Assembly (NCBI GenBank): GCA_944322755.1
Contig: CALUPY010000002.1
Span: 1 to 64,000, forward strand
Reading direction: 5' to 3'
Source: Candidatus Gastranaerophilales bacterium
Lineage (GTDB): Bacteria > Cyanobacteriota > Vampirovibrionia > Gastranaerophilales > Gastranaerophilaceae
DNA length: 64,000 nt
Shown here in pieces: positions 49,725 to 58,821 of the stretch. Under the pieces are notes generated by a model. That model saw only the letters and a list, made by a program, of their open reading frames with translations. It was not told the DNA's origin and made no database searches. Numbering within the stretch: the first letter of the stretch is position 1; the number at the start of each line of letters is the position of its first letter. A program made the position numbers and the translations under genes.

Positions 49725-50222
49725 CTAAATTCTTATATTGTTCAATTCAGTATATGCATTGATGATTCTGTTTCTTGTTTGAACAGCCATCTGCATAGTG
49801 AGGTTTGCTTTTTGGGTTGCAATCATAACGTCATGTACGCTTATATCTCCACCCGAGGCAAAAGTTTCTGCTGCATTGTGTGCATCAATCTGGGACTGGT
49901 TTAAAGAGTTCATTGTATCACTGAATGCATTTGAAAAATCATGCGCTGTTTTTTCAACAGGTGACATTTTTGATACATCTTTTTGCGCTTGTTCATGTTG
50001 AACTTCTATTCCCATATTCTCAAGCCCGACGTTCATTTGTATGCCGCTGTTCATAACCGGCGTGTTATTTGCAGCTTCCTGTGTTTTTTGAGCAAGTATG
50101 TTCTCAAACGGCTGTGCATTTAAACTTTCCAATCCTTGATTTGTCTGCTGAAGCTGCAGATTGAAGATTTTGTTATAGTTTCCTATTGTATTAAGCTGTC
50201 CCATCGGACCCATTGCGCTCAT
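49725..50222 (-). CDS. fliE: Flagellar basal-body protein FliE
   Basis: 165 residues. The C-terminal half SPVEKTAHDFSNAFSDTMNSLNQSQIDAHNAAETFASGGDISVHDVMIATQKANLTMQMAVQTRNRIINAYTELNNIRI is a full FliE domain, with the conserved D-V-M and A-Y-x-E-I/L end. The first 90 residues are a Gln/Asn-rich extension not found in the roughly 105-residue usual FliE. It joins the MS ring to the rod. It is last of flgB-flgC-fliE. Confidence 0.92.
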   Translation of the reverse strand: MSAMGPMGQLNTIGNYNKIFNLQLQQTNQGLESLNAQPFENILAQKTQEAANNTPVMNSGIQMNVGLENMGIEVQHEQAQKDVSKMSPVEKTAHDFSNAFSDTMNSLNQSQIDAHNAAETFASGGDISVHDVMIATQKANLTMQMAVQTRNRIINAYTELNNIRI

Positions 50223-50232
50223 TTTTATCTCC

Positions 50233-50739
50233 CTATATTCTCATTGCGGCAGAAATCATGCCTTTTGTGGTTTCGGCAGTTGCAGAATTTGCTTCGTATG
50301 CGCGTGATGCCGTAACCATATTTACCATTTCTTCGACGATATTTATATTTGGTAATGTAACAAATCCATCCTCATCTGCTTCGGGATTAGAGGGGTCATA
50401 AATAGTTTTGTAGGGGTCGGGAGAGTTCGTTATTTCTGCAACTTCCACACCCTGTGACAATTCTCTTTCATCATAAGAAATACCGCCTCTTAACGCAACT
50501 ATTCCGTTGGCCTGGCTGTAATAAGCCTCGTGCTGTCCGTCTGGAAACGCCGGAGCCGTGCTTCCGAGTCTGTCCTGATATATTGCTTTAAATGTAACAT
50601 CTTTTCTTACATAAACACCAGGAGAGCCGTCAGGGTTTCTTGTTGTGTTTATATTTGCAATATTACTTGCAATAGTGTTCATTTTAACTTTTTGGGCGTG
50701 CATTCCTGATGCACTAATATCAAAAGAACTGAAACTCAT
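50233..50739 (-). CDS. flgC: Flagellar basal-body rod protein FlgC
   Basis: 168 residues. SFDISASGMHAQKVKMNTIASNIANINTTR at the N-terminus is the rod-protein signature, YVRKDVTFKAI follows, and the C-terminal NINIVEEMVNMVTASRAYEANSATAETTKGMISAAMRI is typical. Proximal rod component of the flagellum. 3 bp separate it from flgB and 10 bp from fliE. Confidence 0.95.
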   Translation of the reverse strand: MSFSSFDISASGMHAQKVKMNTIASNIANINTTRNPDGSPGVYVRKDVTFKAIYQDRLGSTAPAFPDGQHEAYYSQANGIVALRGGISYDERELSQGVEVAEITNSPDPYKTIYDPSNPEADEDGFVTLPNINIVEEMVNMVTASRAYEANSATAETTKGMISAAMRI

Positions 50740-50742
50740 CTA

Positions 50743-51234
50743 TTATGCCCCTCCTGTTCCTATTGCTGTTTGTAATTCACCGAGCAGCCTGCTTTCTACG
50801 GTAGCCAGAACAGAATATTGAGAACCTGCTTTTGCCATATCCATCATTTCTTCTTCGATATTTACATTATTTCCGTTACCGTAATCAATCATGCTGTAAT
50901 CCCTTAGTACTTCAGGTTTGTATGTCGCATCAAAATCAGTTTGTCCCAGATATATCATCTGTTCCTGCGGCAGTTTTTTTGCGGCATCTGCTGTAATAGG
51001 ATTTCTGTAAGTGTCTGTATTTTGGTAAGCAAGGCTGTTTTTCATCCTCAAATCTCTGCGTACATTGTCTTTCGCGATAATATCCCTGAGCTGGTCTTCG
51101 AAAACTACATCTTTTCTTTGATATTCGGGAGTTACTGCGTTGGCTGTATTCGAAGAAATAGCTTTCTGCCGTTCAAGGAGACCATCCATTGCAAGTTTTG
51201 AAACTTCTATAGCTCTTACATTGAATAAATCCAT
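50743..51234 (-). CDS. flgB: Flagellar basal-body rod protein FlgB
   Basis: 163 residues. LAMDGLLERQKAISSNTANAVTPEYQRKDVVFEDQL, with the usual rod-protein helix plus ANANTP-like motif, and the C-terminal NNVNIEEEMMDMAKAGSQYSVLATVESRLLGELQTAIG. It forms the proximal rod with FlgC. First flagellar gene behind the histidine kinase gene, 9 bp away. Confidence 0.94.
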   Translation of the reverse strand: MDLFNVRAIEVSKLAMDGLLERQKAISSNTANAVTPEYQRKDVVFEDQLRDIIAKDNVRRDLRMKNSLAYQNTDTYRNPITADAAKKLPQEQMIYLGQTDFDATYKPEVLRDYSMIDYGNGNNVNIEEEMMDMAKAGSQYSVLATVESRLLGELQTAIGTGGA

Positions 51235-51243
51235 TTTGTCCTC

Positions 51244-52509
51244 CTAAACCATTGGAATGAGAACAGCGAATGTTGTTCCGTTTTTATCAGAAGCTGCCAG
51301 CTGCAAATCTCCGTACAGTTCTTTCATATTTTCTTTAGAAATATAGAGTCCCAGACCGTTGCCAAGGGGTTTCGTTGTATAGCCTTCTTTGAAAATATTC
51401 TGAAATTCTTTATATTCAATACCGCAGCCGTTATCTTTTATGCTTATTTTAAGCATGTTATCATTAGTTATCTCTGTATAAATATCAATGTGTCCGTCTT
51501 TATCTATTGCATCAATTGAATTGTAGATAACATTGATTAAAACGTTTATGAGTTTATTTTCATCTGCGAGTATTTTACATTCATCGCAATTTTGAAGAGA
51601 TACTGAGATATTCTTTTCTGCTGCAGCCGGTATTACCATAGCTGATACGGATTCCAACAATGGTTTTGCTTCCAGTTCTACAAGAGCCGGCGGTTGTATT
51701 GTTCTGAGTTCGGATAATAGCTGTGCAATTGCTCCGTTTGACTTTTTAATACAATTCAATGCATGTTTGGTTGATTCATCATTTTCCGAGACTTCTGATG
51801 TTTCAAGCTTTTTTTGAATAATTTTTGAATATAAATCAATGATTGAGATATGATTTTTTACTTCATGTGCAATACCTTTTGCTTTAGTTGAAATATATCT
51901 GTATTTCTCATCAGCGTCAGAGTTTGCTTCCAGAAGTGTATTTTCCGCGTTAGATACCATGTTTTCTTCAAAAATTGTGTTTGCAAAATTGACGAATTTG
52001 TTTACTGCATTGTTTAATGTTTCGTTGCTTCTTCTTTCAGGTGTAAACTCTTTTGTATAGCGCATTAAATCAATTTTTGAATTTCCTGAAATAATGTTTA
52101 CTACACTGTTTACTGATCTGGAGTTTAGCATAAAGCATGCAACTGAAGAATCACCTGTCTCTTCTGTTGAATAATCCCAAATCAAAACAACTGAGTATCT
52201 TGGAGATAAGATTACCAGAAATTCTGTATCATCCCAAATATCTTCTCTTTCAAGATTTTCATATTCCAGTTTGTCTGAAAATGAATATATATCCGTATGG
52301 ATAAAACCTAGGCGTTTTATTATTCCATCAAGATTATTTGTATCTTTCAATCTTATTAAGACAAGTGATTTGTGATATTGTGCTTCAATTAAGGCTTCCA
52401 GACAAAAACGAAACAACCCCTGTATAACCTCTTTTTTTACAGGCTGTGTCTGTGAAAGATATATCAAATCTTTTAGTAAGTTTTTTTTCGGGTATAATTC
52501 ATTATTCAT
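51244..52509 (-). CDS. Sensor histidine kinase next to flagellar genes
   Basis: 421 residues from the ATG at 52509. The frame is open from an upstream TTG at 52521. The sensory half (about 1-220) has no TM segments, so it is cytoplasmic. H-box GIAHEVKNHISIIDLYSKII has the phospho-accepting His at about 238. The ATPase core follows with N-box NVLINVIYNSIDAIDKDGHIDI, DNGCGIEYKEF, GLGLYISKENMKELYGD and GTTFAVLIP. It follows the response-regulator gene by 19 bp and precedes flgB by 9 bp, so it probably controls flagellar assembly in response to an internal signal. Confidence 0.9.
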   Translation of the reverse strand: MNNELYPKKNLLKDLIYLSQTQPVKKEVIQGLFRFCLEALIEAQYHKSLVLIRLKDTNNLDGIIKRLGFIHTDIYSFSDKLEYENLEREDIWDDTEFLVILSPRYSVVLIWDYSTEETGDSSVACFMLNSRSVNSVVNIISGNSKIDLMRYTKEFTPERRSNETLNNAVNKFVNFANTIFEENMVSNAENTLLEANSDADEKYRYISTKAKGIAHEVKNHISIIDLYSKIIQKKLETSEVSENDESTKHALNCIKKSNGAIAQLLSELRTIQPPALVELEAKPLLESVSAMVIPAAAEKNISVSLQNCDECKILADENKLINVLINVIYNSIDAIDKDGHIDIYTEITNDNMLKISIKDNGCGIEYKEFQNIFKEGYTTKPLGNGLGLYISKENMKELYGDLQLAASDKNGTTFAVLIPMV

Positions 52510-52540
52510 TGTTAATTCCAAATCTGTTTAAAAATCCGTT

Positions 52541-53251
52541 TTAGATAGCTATTTTTACTTTTCTCTTATTCAAAAAGCCGTTGTTTAGAGCGTATAAAAC
52601 AGCCTGTGTTCTGTCGTTAACCTGAAGTTTTTGGAAAATATTGTTTACATGGGTTTTAACGGTTGTTTCGCTTATGAATAATTTTTGAGCAACACCTTTA
52701 TATGTAATACCCTGAGTCAACAAATCTAAAACTTCTTCTTCTCTCTGTGTAAGATAATTCAAGAGATTTTCTTCATCTGAGATGCTTTGAATTTCTTCTT
52801 TAAATGATTTTTGAAAATATTCAAAGAATCTTGATGATAAAGTATTCGGCAGATAGATTTTTCCTGCAGCTACTTCGTCTATTGCATAAATAAGTTGAGC
52901 AGATGCCATAGTCTTTAAGATATAGCCTTTTGCGCCTATTTTCATTGCTCTAAAAATAAGATCGGGGTCATCATAACCTGTAAGAGCGATAGTACGCACT
53001 CCCAAATCCAATTTCTCAATTTCTGCTATCGCTGTCAATCCGTCTTTTTCAGGCATGTTGATATCCATCAAAACGATTTCTGGACGATATTTCTTAATTA
53101 AGCTGATAGCAACACTGGCACTCGTTGCTGTAGCCACAACGTCAAAATCGCTTTCGATTTCAATCAACTCTCTGACCCCGTTAAGATGTTCATAGTTGTC
53201 ATCGACGATAATGATTCTTGCCTTTTTCTTAAATTCTAGACCTCTTCTCAT
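52541..53251 (-). CDS. NarL/FixJ-type response regulator
   Basis: 236 residues. The receiver domain is at about 10-130 with IIIVDDNYEH (acidic pocket), the phospho-Asp in PEIVLMDINMPEKDG, and the switch and Lys positions IALTGYDDPD and GYILK. The C-terminal LuxR-type HTH is LTQREEEVLDLLTQGITYKGVAQKLFISETTVKTHVNNIFQKLQVNDRTQAV. Partner of the kinase encoded next. First gene of the five-gene cluster ending in fliE, so likely a flagellar regulator. Confidence 0.93.
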   Translation of the reverse strand: MRRGLEFKKKARIIIVDDNYEHLNGVRELIEIESDFDVVATATSASVAISLIKKYRPEIVLMDINMPEKDGLTAIAEIEKLDLGVRTIALTGYDDPDLIFRAMKIGAKGYILKTMASAQLIYAIDEVAAGKIYLPNTLSSRFFEYFQKSFKEEIQSISDEENLLNYLTQREEEVLDLLTQGITYKGVAQKLFISETTVKTHVNNIFQKLQVNDRTQAVLYALNNGFLNKRKVKIAI

Positions 53252-53551
53252 GTACTCCCCCCAAGATATTTTTTTGTAAAATTAGATTCATGCAAATACA
53301 TTATTCACATGCTCTATATTACCCCCAAATAATGTAGTAACTCATCGACTATTGGGTTGAAATAATTTTGTAGATTTCTTGATATCCTGATGTAGACCAC
53401 GTGGTTAATGTTAATGTTGTTTTGGACTTTTGGGGAAAATGTAAAATACAATATAAGGATGAAGAGCCTTTGTTCCATTACATTTTTTGTATTAAATGCT
53501 TTGTATGAGTTTTTGTATTTGATAATATTTATGGTTTGCGATAAGGTTTAC
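53252..53551. other. Intergenic promoter region of the two-component/flagellar cluster and rnpB
   Basis: A roughly 300-bp divergent region with CCCCCC and CCCCCAAATAATG tracts and a CCACGTGG palindrome at about 53397-53404. It must contain the promoters of the leftward regulator operon and the rightward RNase P RNA. No gene seen. Confidence 0.4.
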
Positions 53552-53893
53552 AAAGGAGCAGCCGTACAATCGCGCAATTTATTTTGTGAGGAAAGTCCGG
53601 GCACCCCAGGGCAGATTGCCGGATAACGTCCGGTGCGGGCGACCGTGAGGAAAGTGCCACAGAAATGCAGACTGCCGATGGCTAAATAGCACAGGTGATG
53701 GTGCAACGGTGGGGTAAGAGCCCACCGGCAATATCGAGAGGTATTGGCCAGGTAAACCCCAATCGGGTGCAAGATTGACAGGAAGGTTAAGGCGGCCCGT
53801 CGTCTTCCGACAAATCGCTTGAGTTCACAGGCAACTGTGAATCGAGACAGATGATTGTATAGAAACAGAACCCGGCTTATGAACTGCTCCTTT
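53552..53893 (+). ncRNA. rnpB: RNase P RNA (type A)
   Basis: Ends AAAGGAGCAG and CTGCTCCTTT pair as P1. Conserved elements: GAGGAAAGTCCGGGC (CR-I region), ACAGAAA, GGTAAGAGCCCACCG, ATTGACAGGAAGG, and the 3' CR-V-type AGATGATTG...ACAGAACCCGGCTTA. It is the catalytic RNA that cuts the 5' leader off tRNA precursors. Length about 340 nt. A terminator hairpin follows. Confidence 0.96.
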
Positions 53894-53902
53894 TATACTA
53901 AA

Positions 53903-53930
53903 AAATCGGCATCAATTCTGATTCCGATTT
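53903..53930 (+). terminator. Terminator after rnpB
   Basis: AAATCGG-C-ATCA / TGAT-T-CCGATTT with one mismatch, then GCTTTCTTTATT. Confidence 0.6.
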
Positions 53931-53956
53931 GCTTTCTTTATTAATTATTTTTTATA

Positions 53957-54514
53957 TTAATCTTTTATTGCACCAATAACATTGTAAACAAATGCGCCTG
54001 CAATACCTAAAACCACACCCGGGATAACGTAGAGAGAAGTAGATCGATTTGCTTTAACAGCTGCATCCAAGACTGTAGAGGATACAGTTTTTGCTGCTTT
54101 TATTCTCTCTGCTATTTGTCCTGCATAATGAGATATGGATGTCTTTATTTCAGGAGCTGCATTTTTAATTTCGTTTTTTATGTTTCTTAAATTTTGTTTT
54201 GCAGCCGTTAATGCTTCCTGTGTAGGTGACATTTTTACTGCTTCTTCTGCATTGATTTTTCTGATGAACAAATCTGCCGCAGGATTTTTTTCATTTCTTG
54301 CTATAGCTGCAATATTTTCAAGACATTCCTGTTTTACAACTTTTATGTTTCTGTCCACAAGAGTTGCTGATTTATTTGGATAAAAGGCATCTACTTCGTC
54401 CATTTCTATGGGCAAATTGTGTTTTAATGTATAACCGACTAGCCCGCAGAATGCTCCCGTTAGCGGTAAGCTTGCTCTTTTGGGTTCGGTATTTTTAATT
54501 ACGCAAACTTGCAT
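53957..54514 (-). CDS. Unknown protein with two hydrophobic segments
   Basis: 185 residues. MQVCVIKNTEPKRASLPLTGAFCGLVGYTLKHN at the start has a short hydrophobic helix (LTGAFCGLVGYTL). The middle is a Lys/Ala-rich helix (LTAAKQNLRNIKNEIKNAAPEIKTSISHY...). The end is a TM segment (LYVIPGVVLGIAGAFVYNVIGAI). Two membrane contacts with a helical soluble domain between. No family recognised. It lies between rnpB and the paralogue operon. Confidence 0.6.
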   Translation of the reverse strand: MQVCVIKNTEPKRASLPLTGAFCGLVGYTLKHNLPIEMDEVDAFYPNKSATLVDRNIKVVKQECLENIAAIARNEKNPAADLFIRKINAEEAVKMSPTQEALTAAKQNLRNIKNEIKNAAPEIKTSISHYAGQIAERIKAAKTVSSTVLDAAVKANRSTSLYVIPGVVLGIAGAFVYNVIGAIKD

Positions 54515-54766
54515 AGCTAAAATCCTTTAACTAATACCCTTGTGTATATTTTGTTGTTAATTCTTTTTGTTTTAAGTATTTTTGGTCTTAAACCAAAATT
54601 TAAAAATGCAGACAAAAAACTTCTGAATTTCTAAATTTTTAACATTTTATCATTATAAACGCATGTTGTCAATGCTTTCATGCGATTTTTGTTAAAACAA
54701 TATTAAGTAATCTTTAAAAATAGAAATATTTTTAAAAGAACCGGAATATAAAATTCTTCTGCTAAG

Positions 54767-55051
54767 CTATTTGTCTAAGCCGTTTAATCTTTCAAATGCT
54801 TTTTGAACCGCATTTTCTTTTGCAACAAATCTGTTATATTCATCTACAACGTCTTCAATTTTTAAATTTAGCAATGCCAATTCTTTTATTGTATTGTTGT
54901 ATAAATCGACTTTATCCGGTGTAGTTTTTTTTAGTAATGCTGCATATGCTGTTTTTCCGGCTTTTTGGAGTTTTAATTGTGCAATTTGTTTTTCATAGAC
55001 TTCCCGTTTAGGAGCGACAGTTTTGAATAAACCTTTGATTTTGTCTATCAT
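54767..55051 (-). CDS. Small coiled-coil protein of the paralogue operon
   Basis: 94 residues, Lys/Glu/Ala-rich, almost all helical (REVYEKQIAQLKLQKAGKTAYAALLKKTTPDKVDLYNNTIKELALLNLKIEDVVDEYNRFVAKEN). No TM segment. It starts where the preceding gene ends (zero-gap coupling), so it is third in the operon and may bind the membrane proteins encoded before it. Confidence 0.7.
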   Translation of the reverse strand: MIDKIKGLFKTVAPKREVYEKQIAQLKLQKAGKTAYAALLKKTTPDKVDLYNNTIKELALLNLKIEDVVDEYNRFVAKENAVQKAFERLNGLDK

Positions 55052-56698
55052 TTATATTCCTTTCAAAAAGGCGCCGAATGTTTTGTTATTATTATTTATT
55101 GCGGGATTAAAACCTGAAACCGGCTTAGACTGTGCAGGTTGTTTTTTATTTTTGTTTACAGCTTTTGTGATGGCAATGTTAAGTTTAGGTATTCCTACTC
55201 CGAGAACAATACCAGAATATGCGTATCCGAGAATCTGTGCAATATTTTTCTGTCTTATTCGTTTTTGAAGGAGTTTGATGTCATTTTCCATGCTTTTCGG
55301 AGCATTTTTATACAGCTCATCGAGAAGTATTCTGTATGGTTTTATTTTCCCTTTTTCATCCACTACGGCAATACCAGCTTTTTTCAAAAGAGGCTGAATA
55401 AGTTCATCGTGGGTTTTTTCTGCAGCTTTGGTAATCCATTTCCATCCTCTTGATAGTTTGCTTCCTTTATCCATGTTGGCTGCTTTTCTGTCAAAATTTA
55501 TCAGGTTTTTATCAAAAAGATATGAAGCGATTTTAGATACAAAACCGCCTAAAATCAGCCAGTTAACAAATCCAAGAGAATCTTTTGTGGCAGACTCACG
55601 AAATTCGTTCTTGTCTCTTGCTGCAATTAAACGGCTCATAATTGTCATTCCGTAGATAAACTTAAACTGGTTAATTGTCGGAACGATTCCTTTGTATTGA
55701 AGCAAAGACAACAGCTCTTTAGGCTTTTTCGTTATTGTTGCAATCATAGCTGCACCAATTGCAACTGCAGAAACTGTTTTAAATATTTTAAATTTTAAAG
55801 ATTTGTCAGGCGGAGTGTCTACGCCGACAAATTTGTCTGAGCCTGTGCGTTTTTTTGTTAAGTACATATTAATCGGCTGCAAGCTCATTCCTATTGCGGA
55901 GGTAATGCCGAGTCCAAGCATTGCTGTCGCACCTTTTGTCTTTTTGAGTGCGGCTCTGAACTGTTCAACCGGTATGACTTTTACACCTTCTTTTGCGTCG
56001 TGTATAGCTTTATCAACATAAGCTTTTCTTATGGCAACTGCATTGTTTATGTGGTTTTCAAGAGAGTTCTGGACAAATTTTTCGCCTCTTGAAACTTTAA
56101 TATCGCAGTTTGCTTCGATATCCCCGGTTATAAGAGATTTCACTTTAGCCATTACATCTTTTTTTACTTTATACGAATCATCTCCCATATCTGCCAGTAG
56201 TTTAGATACTTCGTCTATTGTATTCTGGTTTAACTGGCGCCACTGATTGCCGTTAAGCCCCTTCATATTTGCAAAAAATGTTTTGTAATAATCCTGCGCA
56301 ACATTTTTCGTGTCGTCCACAAAATCGCTGAATAGGTCAATAGCTTCATCATTTATGAACATCAAATGAGCTTTAACACCGTTTCTGTTGTTAATCGCAT
56401 GAGATAGCATATAGCCTGCTCCCAATCCAACAAAACCGGCAGCAGCGTGATTTAATGTACTTGAAAATTCTCTTGTTCCTGTTTCTATACCGGCGTCAAC
56501 ACCTCTTGAAAAATCGACAGTGGTTCGCGGAAGTCCCATAAAACCGACGTCAACCAGTATTGCGCCTATCGCAGGGTTTGTTGCCAGATAATTAAGAGCT
56601 TGGGTGGCTGCTGTACCCACACTTTTGAAATTGTGTTTTATATTATTTTTATTATTTTTGTTATCGGTGATTGGCGTAGTGATTTTTGAAATTTTCAT
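55052..56698 (-). CDS. Large unknown membrane protein, paralogue B (PRT-VD type)
   Basis: 548 residues. N-terminal tag-like stretch MKISKITTPITDNKNNKNNIKHNFKSVGTA (HNFKS at about 22-26). Then LATNPAIGAILVDVGFMGLPRTTVDFSRGVDAGIETGTREFSST leads into a TM helix (AGFVGLGAGYMLS). Later hydrophobic helices include AMLGLGITSAIGMSL, AVAIGAAMIATI, LGFVNWLILGGFV and ILGYAYSGIVLGVGI. It shares this plan with the next gene upstream. Integral membrane protein of unknown role, probably a heteromeric complex with its paralogue. Confidence 0.7.
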   Translation of the reverse strand: MKISKITTPITDNKNNKNNIKHNFKSVGTAATQALNYLATNPAIGAILVDVGFMGLPRTTVDFSRGVDAGIETGTREFSSTLNHAAAGFVGLGAGYMLSHAINNRNGVKAHLMFINDEAIDLFSDFVDDTKNVAQDYYKTFFANMKGLNGNQWRQLNQNTIDEVSKLLADMGDDSYKVKKDVMAKVKSLITGDIEANCDIKVSRGEKFVQNSLENHINNAVAIRKAYVDKAIHDAKEGVKVIPVEQFRAALKKTKGATAMLGLGITSAIGMSLQPINMYLTKKRTGSDKFVGVDTPPDKSLKFKIFKTVSAVAIGAAMIATITKKPKELLSLLQYKGIVPTINQFKFIYGMTIMSRLIAARDKNEFRESATKDSLGFVNWLILGGFVSKIASYLFDKNLINFDRKAANMDKGSKLSRGWKWITKAAEKTHDELIQPLLKKAGIAVVDEKGKIKPYRILLDELYKNAPKSMENDIKLLQKRIRQKNIAQILGYAYSGIVLGVGIPKLNIAITKAVNKNKKQPAQSKPVSGFNPAINNNNKTFGAFLKGI

Positions 56699-56703
56699 AT
56701 TAA

Positions 56704-58392
56704 TTACCTTGATTTTTGGGGAACATCTATCATTCCAAATGCCTGAAATGTGCGTCTGGCAGACGGTCTGTCTATGTTAATCACAGGACGAAGGTGATAG
56801 CTGTTTAAATTATTTTCTATTTCTTTTTTGTGCTGGATTTCTGTTTGCTTTCGTACATACCAGGGAACAAACATTCCTAAAATAAGCATCGAGAAGCCTA
56901 AACTGCTAATCTCGCAAATTGCCCGGAGGTTTTTAGCCTGAGGGTATTTTTTCAAAAGCAATGCCGTTTCATCAAATGATTTCAGATGTGTATCATTGAC
57001 CCAGTGCCCGAAGCTTTGCCAAACCTGTTTAAATTTATTTTGAGCTTTTTGCGGAGCCTCTTTAGTATAATTCAAAAGATCTATTTTTGAAACCTTTTTA
57101 ATGAAAGTTGCAACACCTTTGGGTACATAATCGCACAACATATACAGGCTAGCAAATGTAGCGATGTCTCTCCACTTTACTTCTTTAAGTTCGTTTGAGT
57201 CTTCAGAAGCCAGCATTCTGCTTGCAAATGTTGCAGTTGCAATCCATCTGCACTGATCCATTGTCGGCATATTCTTTGTGAATTGAAGACCTTTAAATAT
57301 ATTTTTTAAACTTGATTTGTCTTTTAATGACGCATATGCAACAGCTACCATCAAAGCAGCTGCACCTATTTTGTTCAGCCAGAATTTTGATTTTTCTTTA
57401 TTTGTCATTTCTCTTTTATTCTTTTGGCTGACAAAATCTTTATAAATCGGTGCACCTTCCTGTCCGGAACGTATTCTGGTAATCCACCTGTTTATAGACT
57501 GCATGGAGGCAGCTAGCGGAATCACTATTGCAAGTCCGATGAGACTCTTTTTATTTACAAATTTTTCAATCTGTTTTTCGAATTTGCCTAAATCGCTGAT
57601 ATGTTTGGCGAAGAAAGGTCTTAAATCAGCCATATCTCGAAGCAGAAGGCTCAAGTTTTGTCCGAGAGGCTTTTTGCTTTTTATAAATCTGATATTTTCA
57701 GCTCCGCCTGCATGCTGAAGCAGTGCCAATTCTGTTTCTTTTAATGCTTTTTTAGCTTCTTTTCCCGTAATTTTACCGTCTACTACATTCTGGTATTTTT
57801 GTAAAATACCTTTGACTTCATTGTTATCAAGGTCAAGTTTATTCCAGTTTTTGCCGGAATTAAACTCCAAATCTTTAAATACACCATTTATGTATTCTGT
57901 TGTATTGCCGTTTGCATTTGCAAAGTAGCCGGAAAGAGTTTCTGTACTTCTCTGGTTTGCCCATAGCTTAGACAAACCGGAAGTATCTTTGTTAAATTTT
58001 TCAAGAATTTTGGCTACACCTAGAACAATAAAACCCGGAATCAGGCAGTTTACCACAAGGCCTGATGATTCACGGCGAAATGTTTCTGCAGCCGCAAAAC
58101 CGTTTGTTTTCGCATCAACCCACGTTCTCGGGAAAATTGCAGTAAGACAGTCTATCAGTGAAACACCAAACATAGGGTTTACGTTGCACTGCTGTAAAAC
58201 CCAGGTAACTCCGCCGATTAAGGAATTAGCTCCGCTGGCAAACACAGATTCAATTCCTTTAAATGCCGGACGGTTTTGTTTTGCTGCTGAAAGTGCATTT
58301 TGTGGCGCAGAATATCCGTTTTTTTCATTACTGATATCCTTGACTTTTGGTTGGTATTTAATTTGAGGCTGTATACTTACTTTTTGAATCAT
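56704..58392 (-). CDS. Large unknown membrane protein, paralogue A (PRT-VD type)
   Basis: 562 residues, first gene of the operon. The N-terminus ends in RPAFKGIESVFASG (Phe-Lys tag at about 47-48). Then CNVNPMFGVSLIDCLTAIFPRTWVDAKTNGFAAAETFRRESSG matches paralogue B. Further blocks match as well: QSINRWITRIRSG against QPINMYLTKKRTG, and NMPTMDQCRWIATATFASRMLASEDSNELKE against IVPTINQFKFIYGMTIMSRLIAARDKNEFRE. At least five TM segments. The gap to paralogue B is 5 bp. Function unknown. Confidence 0.72.
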   Translation of the reverse strand: MIQKVSIQPQIKYQPKVKDISNEKNGYSAPQNALSAAKQNRPAFKGIESVFASGANSLIGGVTWVLQQCNVNPMFGVSLIDCLTAIFPRTWVDAKTNGFAAAETFRRESSGLVVNCLIPGFIVLGVAKILEKFNKDTSGLSKLWANQRSTETLSGYFANANGNTTEYINGVFKDLEFNSGKNWNKLDLDNNEVKGILQKYQNVVDGKITGKEAKKALKETELALLQHAGGAENIRFIKSKKPLGQNLSLLLRDMADLRPFFAKHISDLGKFEKQIEKFVNKKSLIGLAIVIPLAASMQSINRWITRIRSGQEGAPIYKDFVSQKNKREMTNKEKSKFWLNKIGAAALMVAVAYASLKDKSSLKNIFKGLQFTKNMPTMDQCRWIATATFASRMLASEDSNELKEVKWRDIATFASLYMLCDYVPKGVATFIKKVSKIDLLNYTKEAPQKAQNKFKQVWQSFGHWVNDTHLKSFDETALLLKKYPQAKNLRAICEISSLGFSMLILGMFVPWYVRKQTEIQHKKEIENNLNSYHLRPVINIDRPSARRTFQAFGMIDVPQKSR

Positions 58393-58821
58393 AACTTTAA
58401 TGTTTTAAAACAGACTGTGTAAAATAGTAAAAGTGACGACTAATAAAACATACTATTGATTTCTGTTCAATCCGATCCGGATAAGTTTTAATCGTTCCTG
58501 CTTTTATCATACCAAGTCATTATATAAATACAAATCACGTGAAAATTTTTTTTGCTGTTAAAATTTGTTAAAAAAAATATTTTTGCGGGTTAATTGTTGA
58601 TTTTTTATTTAATAATATAAATATTTTCTGAAAAATAAATATTAAGCAAATTTTATTAAATCCCCACAGCGAAAATAGGCTTAAAAACTCATTTTTACAA
58701 AAGTTAACAAAATTTATGTAAAGATATGTTTACAAATCACCATGAATCATTAAAGTTTTTATTGAGAAAGTCCGATATATTGAATATAAAGACACAAAAC
58801 TAAGGAGCATCAGTAAAAACA
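58393..58821. other. 430-bp AT-rich divergent intergenic region
   Basis: Between the leftward paralogue operon and a rightward small gene. It contains long A- and T-tracts and a GATCCGGATAAG palindromic ATCCGGAT at about 58474-58481. It also carries a promoter for the rightward gene (TTGAGA 58762-58767, 17 bp, TATAAA 58785-58790). No RNA gene recognised. Confidence 0.5.

Noticed and set aside
53408-53772. Frames of 72 and 74 codons overlapping the RNase P RNA
   Set aside because: The region is clearly rnpB with conserved RNA motifs. The frames are accidental.
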